Origin: Micromussa lordhowensis
Taxonomy: Eukaryota > Cnidaria > Anthozoa > Scleractinia > Lobophylliidae
DNA length: 64,000 bases
Direction: 5' to 3'
Assembly (NCBI GenBank): GCA_964020085.1
Contig: OZ026607.1
Coordinates: 19,703,606 to 19,767,605, forward strand
Of this stretch, positions 49,401-57,624 are shown one piece after another. Under the pieces are notes generated by a model that saw only the letters and a program-made list of their open reading frames with translations, was not told the origin of the DNA and searched no databases. Both the position numbers and the translations under genes were made by a program. Position 1 is the stretch's first letter. Each line of letters begins with the position of its first letter.

Positions 49401-51950
49401 TCAAGAAATAATTTCATATGGGATTTGTCAAAATTCAAATAATTTTCCTCGTCTAAAGACTCGGAAATTATTAGAATTTTGTCAAAACGCGCGTGAAAAT
49501 ATCTCCTAATTTCACTTGTCACCATTTTATTACCCATGCTAATGAGCACTTGTCACTCTCAGTCGCTGCATGGAGGGAGTGAGAAGATAGCGACCACGGA
49601 CCGTCTAACAATCACGCTAAGTGAACCTACGCATTTTGTGCTTCAAGCATGTCGCGTGTGAACAAGCCTTGTTTGAATTGTGTTATGAGTTTGACGGCAT
49701 ATTTGCCATGTTGGTCGAGACAATATATTGTTGAGTCACTATTGCCCAATACCTCGCACAGTTTATAGTAAAACTTTTATAACACAAGGCAAATTAATAT
49801 CCTACCTGAAAATAAGTTAAGTTGTTGGGAACAAACGAGCGGGCCTCTAGAACCAGCCGATTTACACGTCTTAGAACTTTCGTTTTGAAACATTCGACTG
49901 AGGATTTGAGAGCATCAATCGGTTAGCAACGCTACATGGTCGTTTTTGCTTTCACCTCTCGTAGTTTTGCGTAAGCTTTGCATGGCATTTCGATGAGATA
50001 TCGCCACTGGTTTATCATAACTTGTACTGCACAGAAACGTCCGCCATCTTGAGCATTGACACGATTACCATATATGGAAATCATGTGACTGACCATATTT
50101 GGAAACTAGTAGGGGTGCTTCCATTATGCCAAAGATTCCAGAAATTTCGATCGAAATTCAAATGGAAAGGTCTGTTTCGGTTTCTTCCCACTGGAATATT
50201 CGATCACCTCTGGAGGTGGTCCACTTTTTTCGGTCGGATATTTCGACCGAAATTCGTCGTTCCATTTTTGACAAACCGCTCCTTTGCCCTAATTAGGGAA
50301 TTCAGAAAGGAATTAAAAACGGTAAGAGCCATTCCTATTGGTTGGCCCAGTTAATCGGAAAATGTCTCGGGTATTCTCACTGATCTCTGACCGGTCGGTT
50401 TGGCATAATGGAAAGAATCCTAGAAAACCACGCTAGGAAAGAAAAATAGTACATGCCAAGAAATAAAACTGATACATGTTAAACCTAGAATTTCAGAACA
50501 AAAATGAAGTAACTACTTCAGGGACTGAAATGGCTTATGTAACAGAATCAATTAAGTTTTGGATCATTTAAGGTCACATTTGTAAAAAACATTTAGGAAC
50601 ATATTTATATAGGAACATTTTCTATATTTCACATTTTTCAGAGAGTGGTGTTTGTACGTCATATGGAGACCCACACTACCAAACATTTGACGGCCAAATG
50701 TTCAACTTTCAAGGCACTTGTCGCTACCAACTGACGTCAGACTGTGTCACCGAAAAGTTTACTATACGCATGCGTACTGAGCGGCGATTCTCCAACGTGT
50801 ACGCTTGGTCTAAGGCCCTCACGATCCATCTGGGTGACACGACGATTGTGTTACACAAGGACCTACTGGTGAAAGTGAACAAATCAGATGTGGAGTTACC
50901 TTACTATCATCTCCCTCAGTTCCAGATAACGAAGGGGAGCTTCACCATTACTCTGGTGTCTGACATCGGTGTTCAAGTCCAATGGGATGGCAATGGTTTT
51001 ATCGAGATACACGTCCCGAAAAGCTTCAAGGGAAAAGTGTGCGGACTGTGCGGCAATTTCAACGGCAATTCGAAAGACGATTTTGCGCTGAAAAGCGGCA
51101 GGCTTGCTTCGTCCGCTCGCGAGTTCGGAGAGGGTTGGTCTCTAGGTCGAAGGAGTCACGGATGCGAAAAAGCAGCCTCCCCTCCCGTGGACTCGACCGT
51201 TTCAAAATGCCTCAACCGCTTGAGGGTTTATTGGCGAGCTCACAAGCGCTGCTGGCCAATCAAGAAGCAGTTTGCAAACTGTCACAAAAAGGTGAAGCCC
51301 AACGCCTACTTCTGGTCCTGTATTGCAGACGTGTGCCAGTGCTCTGGAAGGCGATGTGAATGCGAGGCAGTGATGGCTTACGCGCGTGCGTGCAGGCGAG
51401 AAGGCCTCTCAGTGAACTGGGGCAGGAAAAATACTTGTGGTAAGTCTCTAAGTGTAATACAGTCATATCCTTGGTATAGCGGAATATATTCATATCCCGG
51501 GGATATTGGAATGTACCTGCAGCTGGGAAGGGAAGTTGAGCACATTTGCATCCCAGGGGTAGCAGAATACATTCATAAAGGAATCCATAGTTTACTGTGA
51601 ACTGTGCTTTTGCTATACACATGCACCATAATAAAAATTAGTTTTAAATCTAAAATAATCGACCCTTTGCACTCACTTAAATTAACTATAAAATTGCACT
51701 GCACTAAGCAGTCAACAACTCCAAGATAAAGTTTGAGTTTCTATTTTCCTGATTGTAAGGAGTTTCCTGCAAAGGAGGCGCTGTCTTTGATGACTGCGTT
51801 CCCGTATGTCAGCGGACGTGCGACAACAAGGATGACGTAAGCGTCCCGTGTCCCAGCAGGTCTTGCGTGCCTGGTTGTCGGTGTCCGGCAGGGACAGTGT
51901 GGAATAGTCAAAGGACAAAATGTATTCAAATGTGGAAATGTCCTCCACAG
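34498..51950 (+). CDS. BMPER: BMPER / crossveinless-2-like secreted BMP regulator
   Basis: Eight exons: 34498-34591, 34697-34782, 42361-42469, 47046-47083, 48185-48295, 49149-49200, 50642-51439 and 51760-51950. All are GT-AG and every phase matches, giving 493 codons. Order: signal peptide (MFDPRQANLQLLSSLAILVL); VWC1, ten Cys, with CEVENEVINLPILAGNPC resembling human BMPER VWC1, and CCPVC; VWC2, ten Cys, with CSCTNGTVTC and CCPQC; VWD with GDPHYQTFDG (GDPH at 50665-50676) and CGLCGNFNG at 51040; a C8 domain (CQCSGRRCECEAVMAYARAC); and a TIL domain ending in KCPPQ. The family binds BMPs through VWC1 and associates with chordin and heparan sulphate. After 51950 the frame either meets a GTGAGA donor or reads on to TAA at 52127. 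Human BMPER has five VWC domains and about 685 residues; only two are found here, so exons could be missing. Confidence 0.92.
38296..38720 (+). repeat. 97-bp minisatellite, about four copies
   Basis: CTAATGTGTGACCATTCAAA recurs at 38391, 38488 and 38585, exactly 97 bp apart, each followed by AAAGCTTTTGAG(C/T)AGTAC and GAGATGGTTCTAACT. A diverged copy precedes and a partial one follows. The central copies are almost identical. Confidence 0.9.
39051..39080 (+). repeat. 11-bp tandem repeat, three copies
   Basis: CTCTAAGGACC is repeated about three times without interruption. Confidence 0.8.
40559..40955 (+). repeat. 227-bp tandem duplication
   Basis: GTCCAATAACAAAAAATAAG begins at 40561 and again at 40788. 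The copies share TATTGGACCGGGTAAGG, ATCATAAAGTCG and ACCAAGCTTGCT. The second copy carries small deletions. GGTCCAATA/TATTGGACC is itself inverted within each copy and also occurs at 61880-61905, so the unit derives from a dispersed element. Confidence 0.88.
41221..41246. repeat. Short GC-rich inverted repeat
   Basis: CGGGCAAGAT and ATCTTGCCCG flank a six-base centre (GGCGCT). It lies 50 bp before a larger palindrome with related words (CAAGATGGC) and is probably part of the same composite insertion. Confidence 0.7.
41294..41448. mobile_element. Palindromic MITE, 42-bp arms
   Basis: TTATTGACCAAGCTTGTTCG and GTCAAGATGGCTGGATA on the left are mirrored almost perfectly by TATCCAGCCATCTTGAC and CGAACAAGCTTGGTCAATAA on the right. 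Antisense open frames (41204-41539 and 41212-41445) are artefacts of the symmetry. A similar CGAACAAGCTTGGTTAATAA occurs at about 61780-61800. Confidence 0.85.
41555..41790 (+). mobile_element. GAAAACG-family element, copy 1
   Basis: GTTTTACGTCCACACGAAAA, CGAAAAG-CGGCG and GTAGGCCTAACCG are shared with 62385-62635. It is non-coding and rich in TTTTCGAAAA/GAAAACG words. It looks like a small DNA transposon derivative. Confidence 0.7.
43041..43509 (+). mobile_element. MITE family C, copy 1, carrying a nested MITE
   Basis: The left end GGGTGCTTTCCATTACGCCA and the right end TTATAATGGAAAGC are inverted repeats. The body matches 50111-50415, but this copy is interrupted at 43274-43408 by a separate palindromic element. 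Both copies lie in introns of the BMPER-like gene. Confidence 0.82.
43274..43408. mobile_element. Nested palindromic MITE within family C copy 1
   Basis: TTTTCGATATATTAAAA and AGTGAGGCTTAGAGG-CACAAACA on the left are mirrored by TGTTTGTGCCCTCTAAGCCT and AACATATCGAAAA on the right. The uninterrupted family C copy at 50111 lacks this segment, so the order of insertion is clear. Confidence 0.85.
46654..46712. repeat. Palindromic micro-element
   Basis: TTCTAT-GGCGATAGTTG on the left is mirrored by CAACTATCACGCATAGAA on the right, around about 20 bases. Such hairpins recur in the window (18999-19084). Confidence 0.65.
47115..47579. mobile_element. pogo/Tigger-like non-autonomous element
   Basis: CAGTCGAACCTC at the left and GAGGTTCGACT at the right are inverted repeats bounded by TA-type flanks. 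The interior repeats CCTCTCTACAACG, and the right half has its complement-like CCATAACGGCCAC. TIRs of this kind and TA targets are typical of Tc1/mariner-pogo elements. It lies in the short intron just after the VWC2 N-terminal exon and carries no transposase. Confidence 0.7.
49234..49541. mobile_element. Inverted-repeat element in intron 6
   Basis: ATTTCACGCGTGAAATTACA and AAATTGTC on the left face GAATTTTGTCAAAACGCGCG and TGAAA on the right as an imperfect inverted repeat. A second pair of words, GTCA(T/C), lies at the ends. No coding frame is credible; the minus-strand frame at 49259-49549 follows the element. Confidence 0.45.
50111..50415 (+). mobile_element. MITE family C, copy 2
   Basis: This is the uninterrupted counterpart of 43041-43509: GGGTGCTTCCATTATGCCAA at the left and TTGGCATAATGGAAAG at the right. 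It lies 226 bp upstream of the large VWD exon of the BMPER-like gene. Confidence 0.82.
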
Positions 51951-52271
51951 GTGAGATATCTGCAATTTATTCTGCTCGTCATTAACCAATCAGATTGTGA
52001 GAAAATACTAATTACCATTCACTGGTTTGGTGCTATGTCACAGTCCCTCTCGGACAGACGAGCCGCCATGTGGGATGTGGAGATGTTTGGGATACACAAC
52101 AATGAAAATAATCGGAGGGAAATGTAAAAGTTTCAGGCACCGTTCACACTAGTCCGGATGAATTTGAAAACAGAACTTTATTTCTACGGTTAGGCCTTCC
52201 GTCCACACTAATTTGGACCGAAAACAGAGCTTTTCGAAAACGCTGTCCAAACCGGAGGAATTTGAAAACGC

Positions 52272-52293
52272 CTGGCCCCAGTTGTTCAAAGGC

Positions 52294-52328
<35 letters not shown>

Positions 52329-52422
52329 GTGGATAAGTGTTAACAAAACAAACCACGCTATCCACTGGATAGTGATTTATCCGGTGGATAGTGTTATCCA
52401 GCCTTTGAACAACTGGGGCCAG
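52272..52422. mobile_element. 151-bp near-perfect palindrome
   Basis: Arms of about 64 bp: CTGGCCCCAGTTGTTCAAAG and GATAACGCTATCCACCGGAT face TCCGGTGGATAGTGTTATCC and CTTTGAACAACTGGGGCCAG around a 23-base centre. It could extrude as a cruciform. It is nested inside the GAAAACG-family element just 3' of the BMPER-like gene. Confidence 0.88.
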
Positions 52423-52485
52423 GACTTTACGTTTTAGTGTGGACATTTTGAAAACGAAGGGAGGGGGGGGGGGGCGTAAGAGTTT

Positions 52486-52552
52486 ATTTTTTGTATGGTA
52501 TTTCGGAAATTTATAATAAATAAATAAATTTCCGAAATACCATACAAAAAAA
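52486..52552. repeat. Perfect 28-bp-arm hairpin
   Basis: TTTTTTGTATGGTATTTCGG continuing to AAATTTAT is mirrored exactly by ATAAATTT and CCGAAATACCATACAAAAAA, with an eight-base AT centre. It lies beside the larger palindrome in the same composite element. Confidence 0.88.
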
Positions 52553-54261
52553 ACCGCAGTTTAAAATATTATTTTAACTTGCAGTATACATTGCGGTTCT
52601 GTAAGACTAAGCGGTTTACTAAGTTTTCAAAATGTAGTGCTGATTCTGTGGATTGTAACAAAAAAAAATCGGTGTTCCGAGCTCGTGTTCGGGATATTTG
52701 AGCTTAAAAACTAGCATCTTGACGAATTTTCACCAAAAACTCTCGGAAAGCATTGACTAAATAAATAAGGTCGTGATTCTAATGGAATGGTGAACCTAAA
52801 GTATTTATGACGGCATCTAGTACCCTTGTAACTAAGGTTGCGGTGTTTTGGTAAATTTCGATGCGGTATTGCGCTTTTTAATGTTTTCTACGCTGTTTTG
52901 CGGCTTTCGGATCCCCCCCCCCCCCCCTTACGCCCCCCTCACGAAGCTTTTCGTAAACGATGACGTTACGATGTTCATGACATTTACTTGCACGAGTTTT
53001 ACTCATGACCGGTGACTGTTGTGTTTTTAAGTTCCTCCTGCGTAGTGAGGACGGAAAGCATTTGATACGTTTTGAGAGTGAAACCTCCGTTTTCAAATTC
53101 CTCCGACATAGTACTGTGAACTGGGCCTAAGTTTCATATTGGAAGTTTTCCAGTAATCAAGAAATAAGGACTGCGATCTCCAGATCTCTCTTGCACCCTT
53201 CACGGCAGCTTGACGATCGAAAGGGCTGAGGCGGAGTATAACAATCTAATCAAACATTACTTCCTAATACTATTTGGTAAGCTTTGACTATTCCATAGTG
53301 CAAGGGCTTTGTTAACATCTAATACTCATTGTGAAATCCTAACTCTGTGGCAAATATGAAAAGCGACAAAATACAAATGAGATCAAGTAAGTTGCTTTCA
53401 ATAATTTAAACTCTTAATTAAACTCTGTTTCGGGATAATTACTAACCCATATTTAAAAGAAACCGCTAAAATTATTACTAACTAAATTAATAATCCTTCC
53501 TCAAGGTAAAAGAGACCTTTCATTTTCGTTTCCATTTAAAACCGGTGTAATTCTGTTTAAGTAAGAAAAACTTAAATTCAGTGAGAAGGTCAACACATAA
53601 CTTTCCTGTTCATGTGAGAAATTTATCCGATAGGTAGAGCGGAGGTGAGTAAGCGGAGGATATTTACCGATCGAGCTGAAAAAGTGCGAGGTATAAATCA
53701 TTCACTATCCACCGACACTAAAATAAAATGTTATTGATACTTTATACATAATAGTTAGTGAAAAATAGTTTAACTGTATTTCGCTTACTCTTTGCCAGTT
53801 AAAAGTTTGCGCCAGATTTGTAAACGATTGTAGCTCAAGACTGTACAATTCTAAATAACCAATCGGAGCGCGAGATGAAATCGCGTGATTTGTGGGTCCT
53901 GTTTCCACGGTTACTGACATCAATTTTCCTACAAATTGCCTCGCGCAAAAAAAAAAGGAAATTAAATGAAGTTGCACACATCATTGTTACTGTGACATAA
54001 CCTCGCAACTGCCTTGTCGTTTCTAGCGCTTTTGCCCTATTCACTATGCAATTTGAAGCCGTTTTTTGAAGACAAGTTGCAAGGAAATACTAACATACAA
54101 CACACAATGGTTTGGCTTTGCAATCGTTGTTCCAATCGTCACGCATGTAACGCTGCACCCTTCTAAGCCGGAGCAAGCGTTGCGTGACGACTCAAATAAT
54201 GGCTGCAAATTGGGAAACTAATAATCACCTAATTAGCTTTCTACGTAGAAGCTTTTTGGGC

Positions 54262-54302
54262 TCGTCACGCAATCTTTCTACCCGAGGAAGATTGTGTGAC
54301 GA
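54262..54302. repeat. Hairpin with GTCACGCAATCTT arms
   Basis: TCGTCACGCAATCTT is mirrored by AAGATTGTGTGACGA around 11 bases. Related GCGTGAC words lie on either side (54138-54190), so it may be the end of a larger element. Confidence 0.7.
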
Positions 54303-55407
54303 ATCCAGAGAGCGCATGAGGCTACGGCGTAAATCAGTACTAATACAGAAGACATTTTCAGCTTTTCTGACTGTTTGTATTGTTTTAAATTCTTCAACAG
54401 CTGGCTTTAATTCAGAGTAAACTGCGCGTAGCGGCTGTTAGTACCAAGAGAAACCACCAGTGGATTAAAAGACTCAACAATGAGAATGGCAGATGAAGAT
54501 AGCTTAGCAAACAGCAGTACGTAGCTTTCATCATACTAGCAACAGTTGGTCAGTTGTTCAACAAACCCGGCCTAGCTTGTAGAGTCCCAAGGAAGTATTT
54601 AAATGACACAACAGGAGTTAAGGAACAATACCATTACAAGGCGATGCCAGAGAAAGGAAAAACCCATAAGTAATGGAACATGAACACAAGACATTTTCAA
54701 GTCTACAACAGCTAATGGCTCCACGTCGTCTTTGTCTAGACGGCGTGAGGTACTCATGGAATTGACTTATAGACAAATATTTAGCAGCACCAGAAAGGCT
54801 TTTTTCCTGCGGTATTTTGACCCCGGGGTGAGACTACTATATAAAAAAGGTCGGGATTGCTCGTCGGAAATTTTGAAAAAAAACCGCAAGTACCAAGACC
54901 CATTCTGTGGGCGTGGCCTGAAATTTGTTTCACCCCTAAGATATACCAATTCTAAAGAAACAAATTGACAGACCTTGACTTTTTTCGGCTCAATATCCTA
55001 AAAGGTACCGCGAAAGTTCCCGCTGTGGAACATTTTTAAGTTGAAATGCTGAACACCCTTAGAGATACCAAACCCGCTTTTTTAACCCCTAAAAGGCACG
55101 ATGAGCACCCCCGTCACTTTTGCGTGGGATTCCCCCCCGGTTCTTACGTACCCGGTTCTTACGTAATGAGGTTTCATAACAACGAAATAAGCGAAGATGT
55201 TGGTTCTATAAATAACCTCCAATGGTAGTATTCGACTAGGGACCGCGTGGCAAACTGCCGACTATGCAGTTAGAACCGTTCATAGAGGAGGCCTGGGTTC
55301 TAGCCCTGGCCACGATAGTTGAAATTGTATTAACTACACCATTCTGTCATTCATCAGTAGTTTTCTCTCGTAAGTGTTGTTGTAGCTCAGAACCTGTTAG
55401 ACCCGAT

Positions 55408-56512
55408 TACCAGCCGCTGTGCGGGAGAGGAGCCCGCACTTCTCTCCCATGGAGGACGCTTGGGTACTGGACCCGAGGAAACGGCGGAAATCGAGCCTAA
55501 ACATCTGCAAGCGGGATCCCTTTGTATTCAAGTTGGAAAAAATTGCATAAGTTATAGTATTCTTGTAATAACTATTCGCTCGAAGGAATATCGAGCTTTA
55601 AGTCGAATGTTGTTATATAAAAATTAGTCTTTACACTTTGAAAGGCAATATATATGTATATGTTATTTATCGAGGTTTAGATTTTCGAAGCACTTTATAA
55701 CTAAGAGGTAAATTCAACAGCTAGAATTCTCTTTCACGCCTAGTGCAAAACCTCTCCTATAAGAGACAAACTTCACAACATTGAACTGAACAAGTCAAAA
55801 TTTTAAATTTATAACTTTTAGCTATAGCTATAACCGTCACTTCTGAAGATGTATGTTGTAACAACATACGAAACGTTAAGTCAATACAGTTTAGTTTTTA
55901 AGAACATGCGTTGTCTATTTGTTTGTAACCGCTTTTGTTTTCTTATTTTTTTGGCTTTTGGGGGGGGGGGGGGGGGAAGAGTTTCCCGAAAAGAAAGCAC
56001 AGTCGCATGCTACTTTGCCAAACAATGCAGCCACGCCCCTAAGAAGAGTTAAAAGATAACAATTCAACGTAACGCATCAACATTTATAACTTTCTTTAAT
56101 TTAGCGACACATCCGAGCTATATAAATATCTAATAATAACGCACTCCCATCGACTTGCCAATGGACCGCTCAACATCAACAATTTTTCGTATTTTTCGTA
56201 TGAACAAAAAAACAGCACAATAGATCAATTTATCCTTTATCAATTTATAGTACGTATGTGAAGTTTACTAAGAATTCGTTACAAACTCATAAACATATGG
56301 GACCCCAAACTTGCCAGGGTTTTTTTAACAAAGAAATGTCCTGGGCAGTGTTTACCTCCTAGCCAACAATTCTTTGTGAAAAATAGCACGGTTAGTCCCA
56401 TATCTTCTAGTCTCGATATCCGCCGCTCTCTCGAGTCAGGTGTACGTTCCTTCCCGAGAATAGACTTCTGGGAAGGAGCGCGGGCTCCTTTCCTGAACAG
56501 CGGCTTGTGACA
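55408..56512. mobile_element. About 1.1-kb element with inverted ends
   Basis: AGCCGCTGTGCGGGAGAGGA through GAGCCCGC to GGCGGAAATCGAG (55408-55497) resembles the reverse complement of 56405-56512 (AGCCGCTGTTCAGGAAAGGA, GAGCCCGCGC, GGCGGATATCGAG). No transposase frame lies between. A hammerhead-like motif is in the interior. Confidence 0.55.
55843..55882 (+). ncRNA. Hammerhead-ribozyme-like motif
   Basis: CTGAAGA (55843-55849) is followed by a perfect eight-base-pair hairpin, GTATGTTG-TAA-CAACATAC (55851-55869), then GAAAC, then a short ACGTTAAGT and GTC at 55880-55882. This is the order of a hammerhead: CUGANGA, stem II, GAAA, short stem III, and a GUC cleavage triplet. Stem III would have only two pairs and stem I is weak, so activity as a monomer is doubtful. 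Short-stem-III hammerheads are a known feature of Penelope-like elements and retrozymes. A decayed relative is at 26656-26700. Confidence 0.4.
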
Positions 56513-57624
56513 GAGCATATTTACTAGATTCGGCTTGATTCATCGAGCAGTGGTCCATTTTGTGAGTATTTATAAACTACGGCATTTCATAGTAAGCTGG
56601 ATGGCAAAACTTGAGAGCTACAGGATGTCATAATACTTAAAGTGATTTTTCTTATATACAAACTTTCCAGGGTAGAAAAACACACAAAAAAGTAATTAGG
56701 TTAAAGAAAACAGATATCGATACTATGGAGGAGGATTAAGGCGGAGACAGAACAACTAACTTGTAAAAAACTGATTAGAGAGTCGCTGGGAATTGAAAAC
56801 TCGATGATGTGACATGAAACTGTTATAGTACAACATTCTACAACTTTACAATACAGACACATTTCATGTCTTAACAGGAGGCTGTACAATCATACATTAC
56901 ATTTAGCTGTACATTAAATTGTTAATCGAAGACCTAGCGTCAATTTGAAGCACACTCTATCTTATAACTTAACCTTTTTACACAAAATTATTTTTTTCAC
57001 CGTAACAGTGAGCCAAACTGTCTAGACCGCGAGCAGTCTCTCTTTTACTCGAGAACCCGTGAGGAAGACCGCAAAACAAGTGAACGCGCGCGCGTGACTG
57101 CGCGCACTTTTCGTGAGTCGCGCGCCCGTCGGCGCTGCTTCAGGCTTCGCATGTCACGCTCGCACGCTCAAGACGGCTGATCACTTATGTTGCGTTCTTC
57201 TTTTTGTTCTTCCCCACGGATTTTCGAGTAAAGGAGAGTCTGCTCGTAGTCTACACTATGTACATGTCTGAAAGGGCTCTTAACCAGTAGGAGAATTCTT
57301 GATACATATTAATATAGGGCTAAAAACAAATTTACTCCATGCGAATTGGCAACTTGTGGCATGATGACAAATACTTCTTAAAAACACCAAAGTGACTAAA
57401 CACCATGTCACACACACGACTTGCATCATGAATGATTCTTGATGGCTAATGTGAAGGTAAAATGGCTATAATGATGAAATTATGAGAAGACACATCAATA
57501 TTAGTACTACGTCAAGACTGTTTCTTAGCACGTTACGCAACGTTGCGTGACAACTCTTGCCTGCGCGACGTTGTGTGACAACTGCGTAATTTTGCGTGAT
57601 AATCCGAAGAGTAACTAATCTGCG

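Larger units (their letters stand above)
52136..53131. mobile_element. GAAAACG-family composite element downstream of BMPER
   Basis: The left part (GTTCACACTAGTCCGGATGA, GAAAACAGA, GGTTAGGCC) and the right part (CCGTTTTCAAATTCCTCCG, GTGAACTGGGCC) are inverted relatives of each other and of 41555-41790 and 62385-62635. Near each end is a homopolymer run in opposite sense: G run at about 52462-52474 and C run at about 52912-52927, each followed or preceded by CGTAAG/CTTACG. Two further palindromes have inserted inside. Confidence 0.6.
53132..57624. other. Convergent intergenic spacer, 3' of BMPER and of BBS9
   Basis: No gene is supported. Contents are a hairpin at 54262-54302, a 16-bp tandem pair (CGGTTCTTACGTACC) at about 55137-55168, an inverted-repeat element at about 55408-56512, a hammerhead-like motif at 55843-55882, and a G homopolymer of about 17 bases near 55960. 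CTTGCGTGAC/GTTGCGTGAC words recur near 54120-54310 and 57530-57600, the latter within the likely BBS9 3' UTR. Confidence 0.5.

Noticed and set aside
50982..51359. Second plus-strand frame within the VWD exon
   Set aside because: It is a shadow of the VWD-C8 coding frame.
51440..51600. Extension of the long VWD open frame to its stop at 51598
   Set aside because: The frame passes a consensus donor (G-GTAAGT at 51440) and then loses homology; the TIL domain resumes in phase at 51760.
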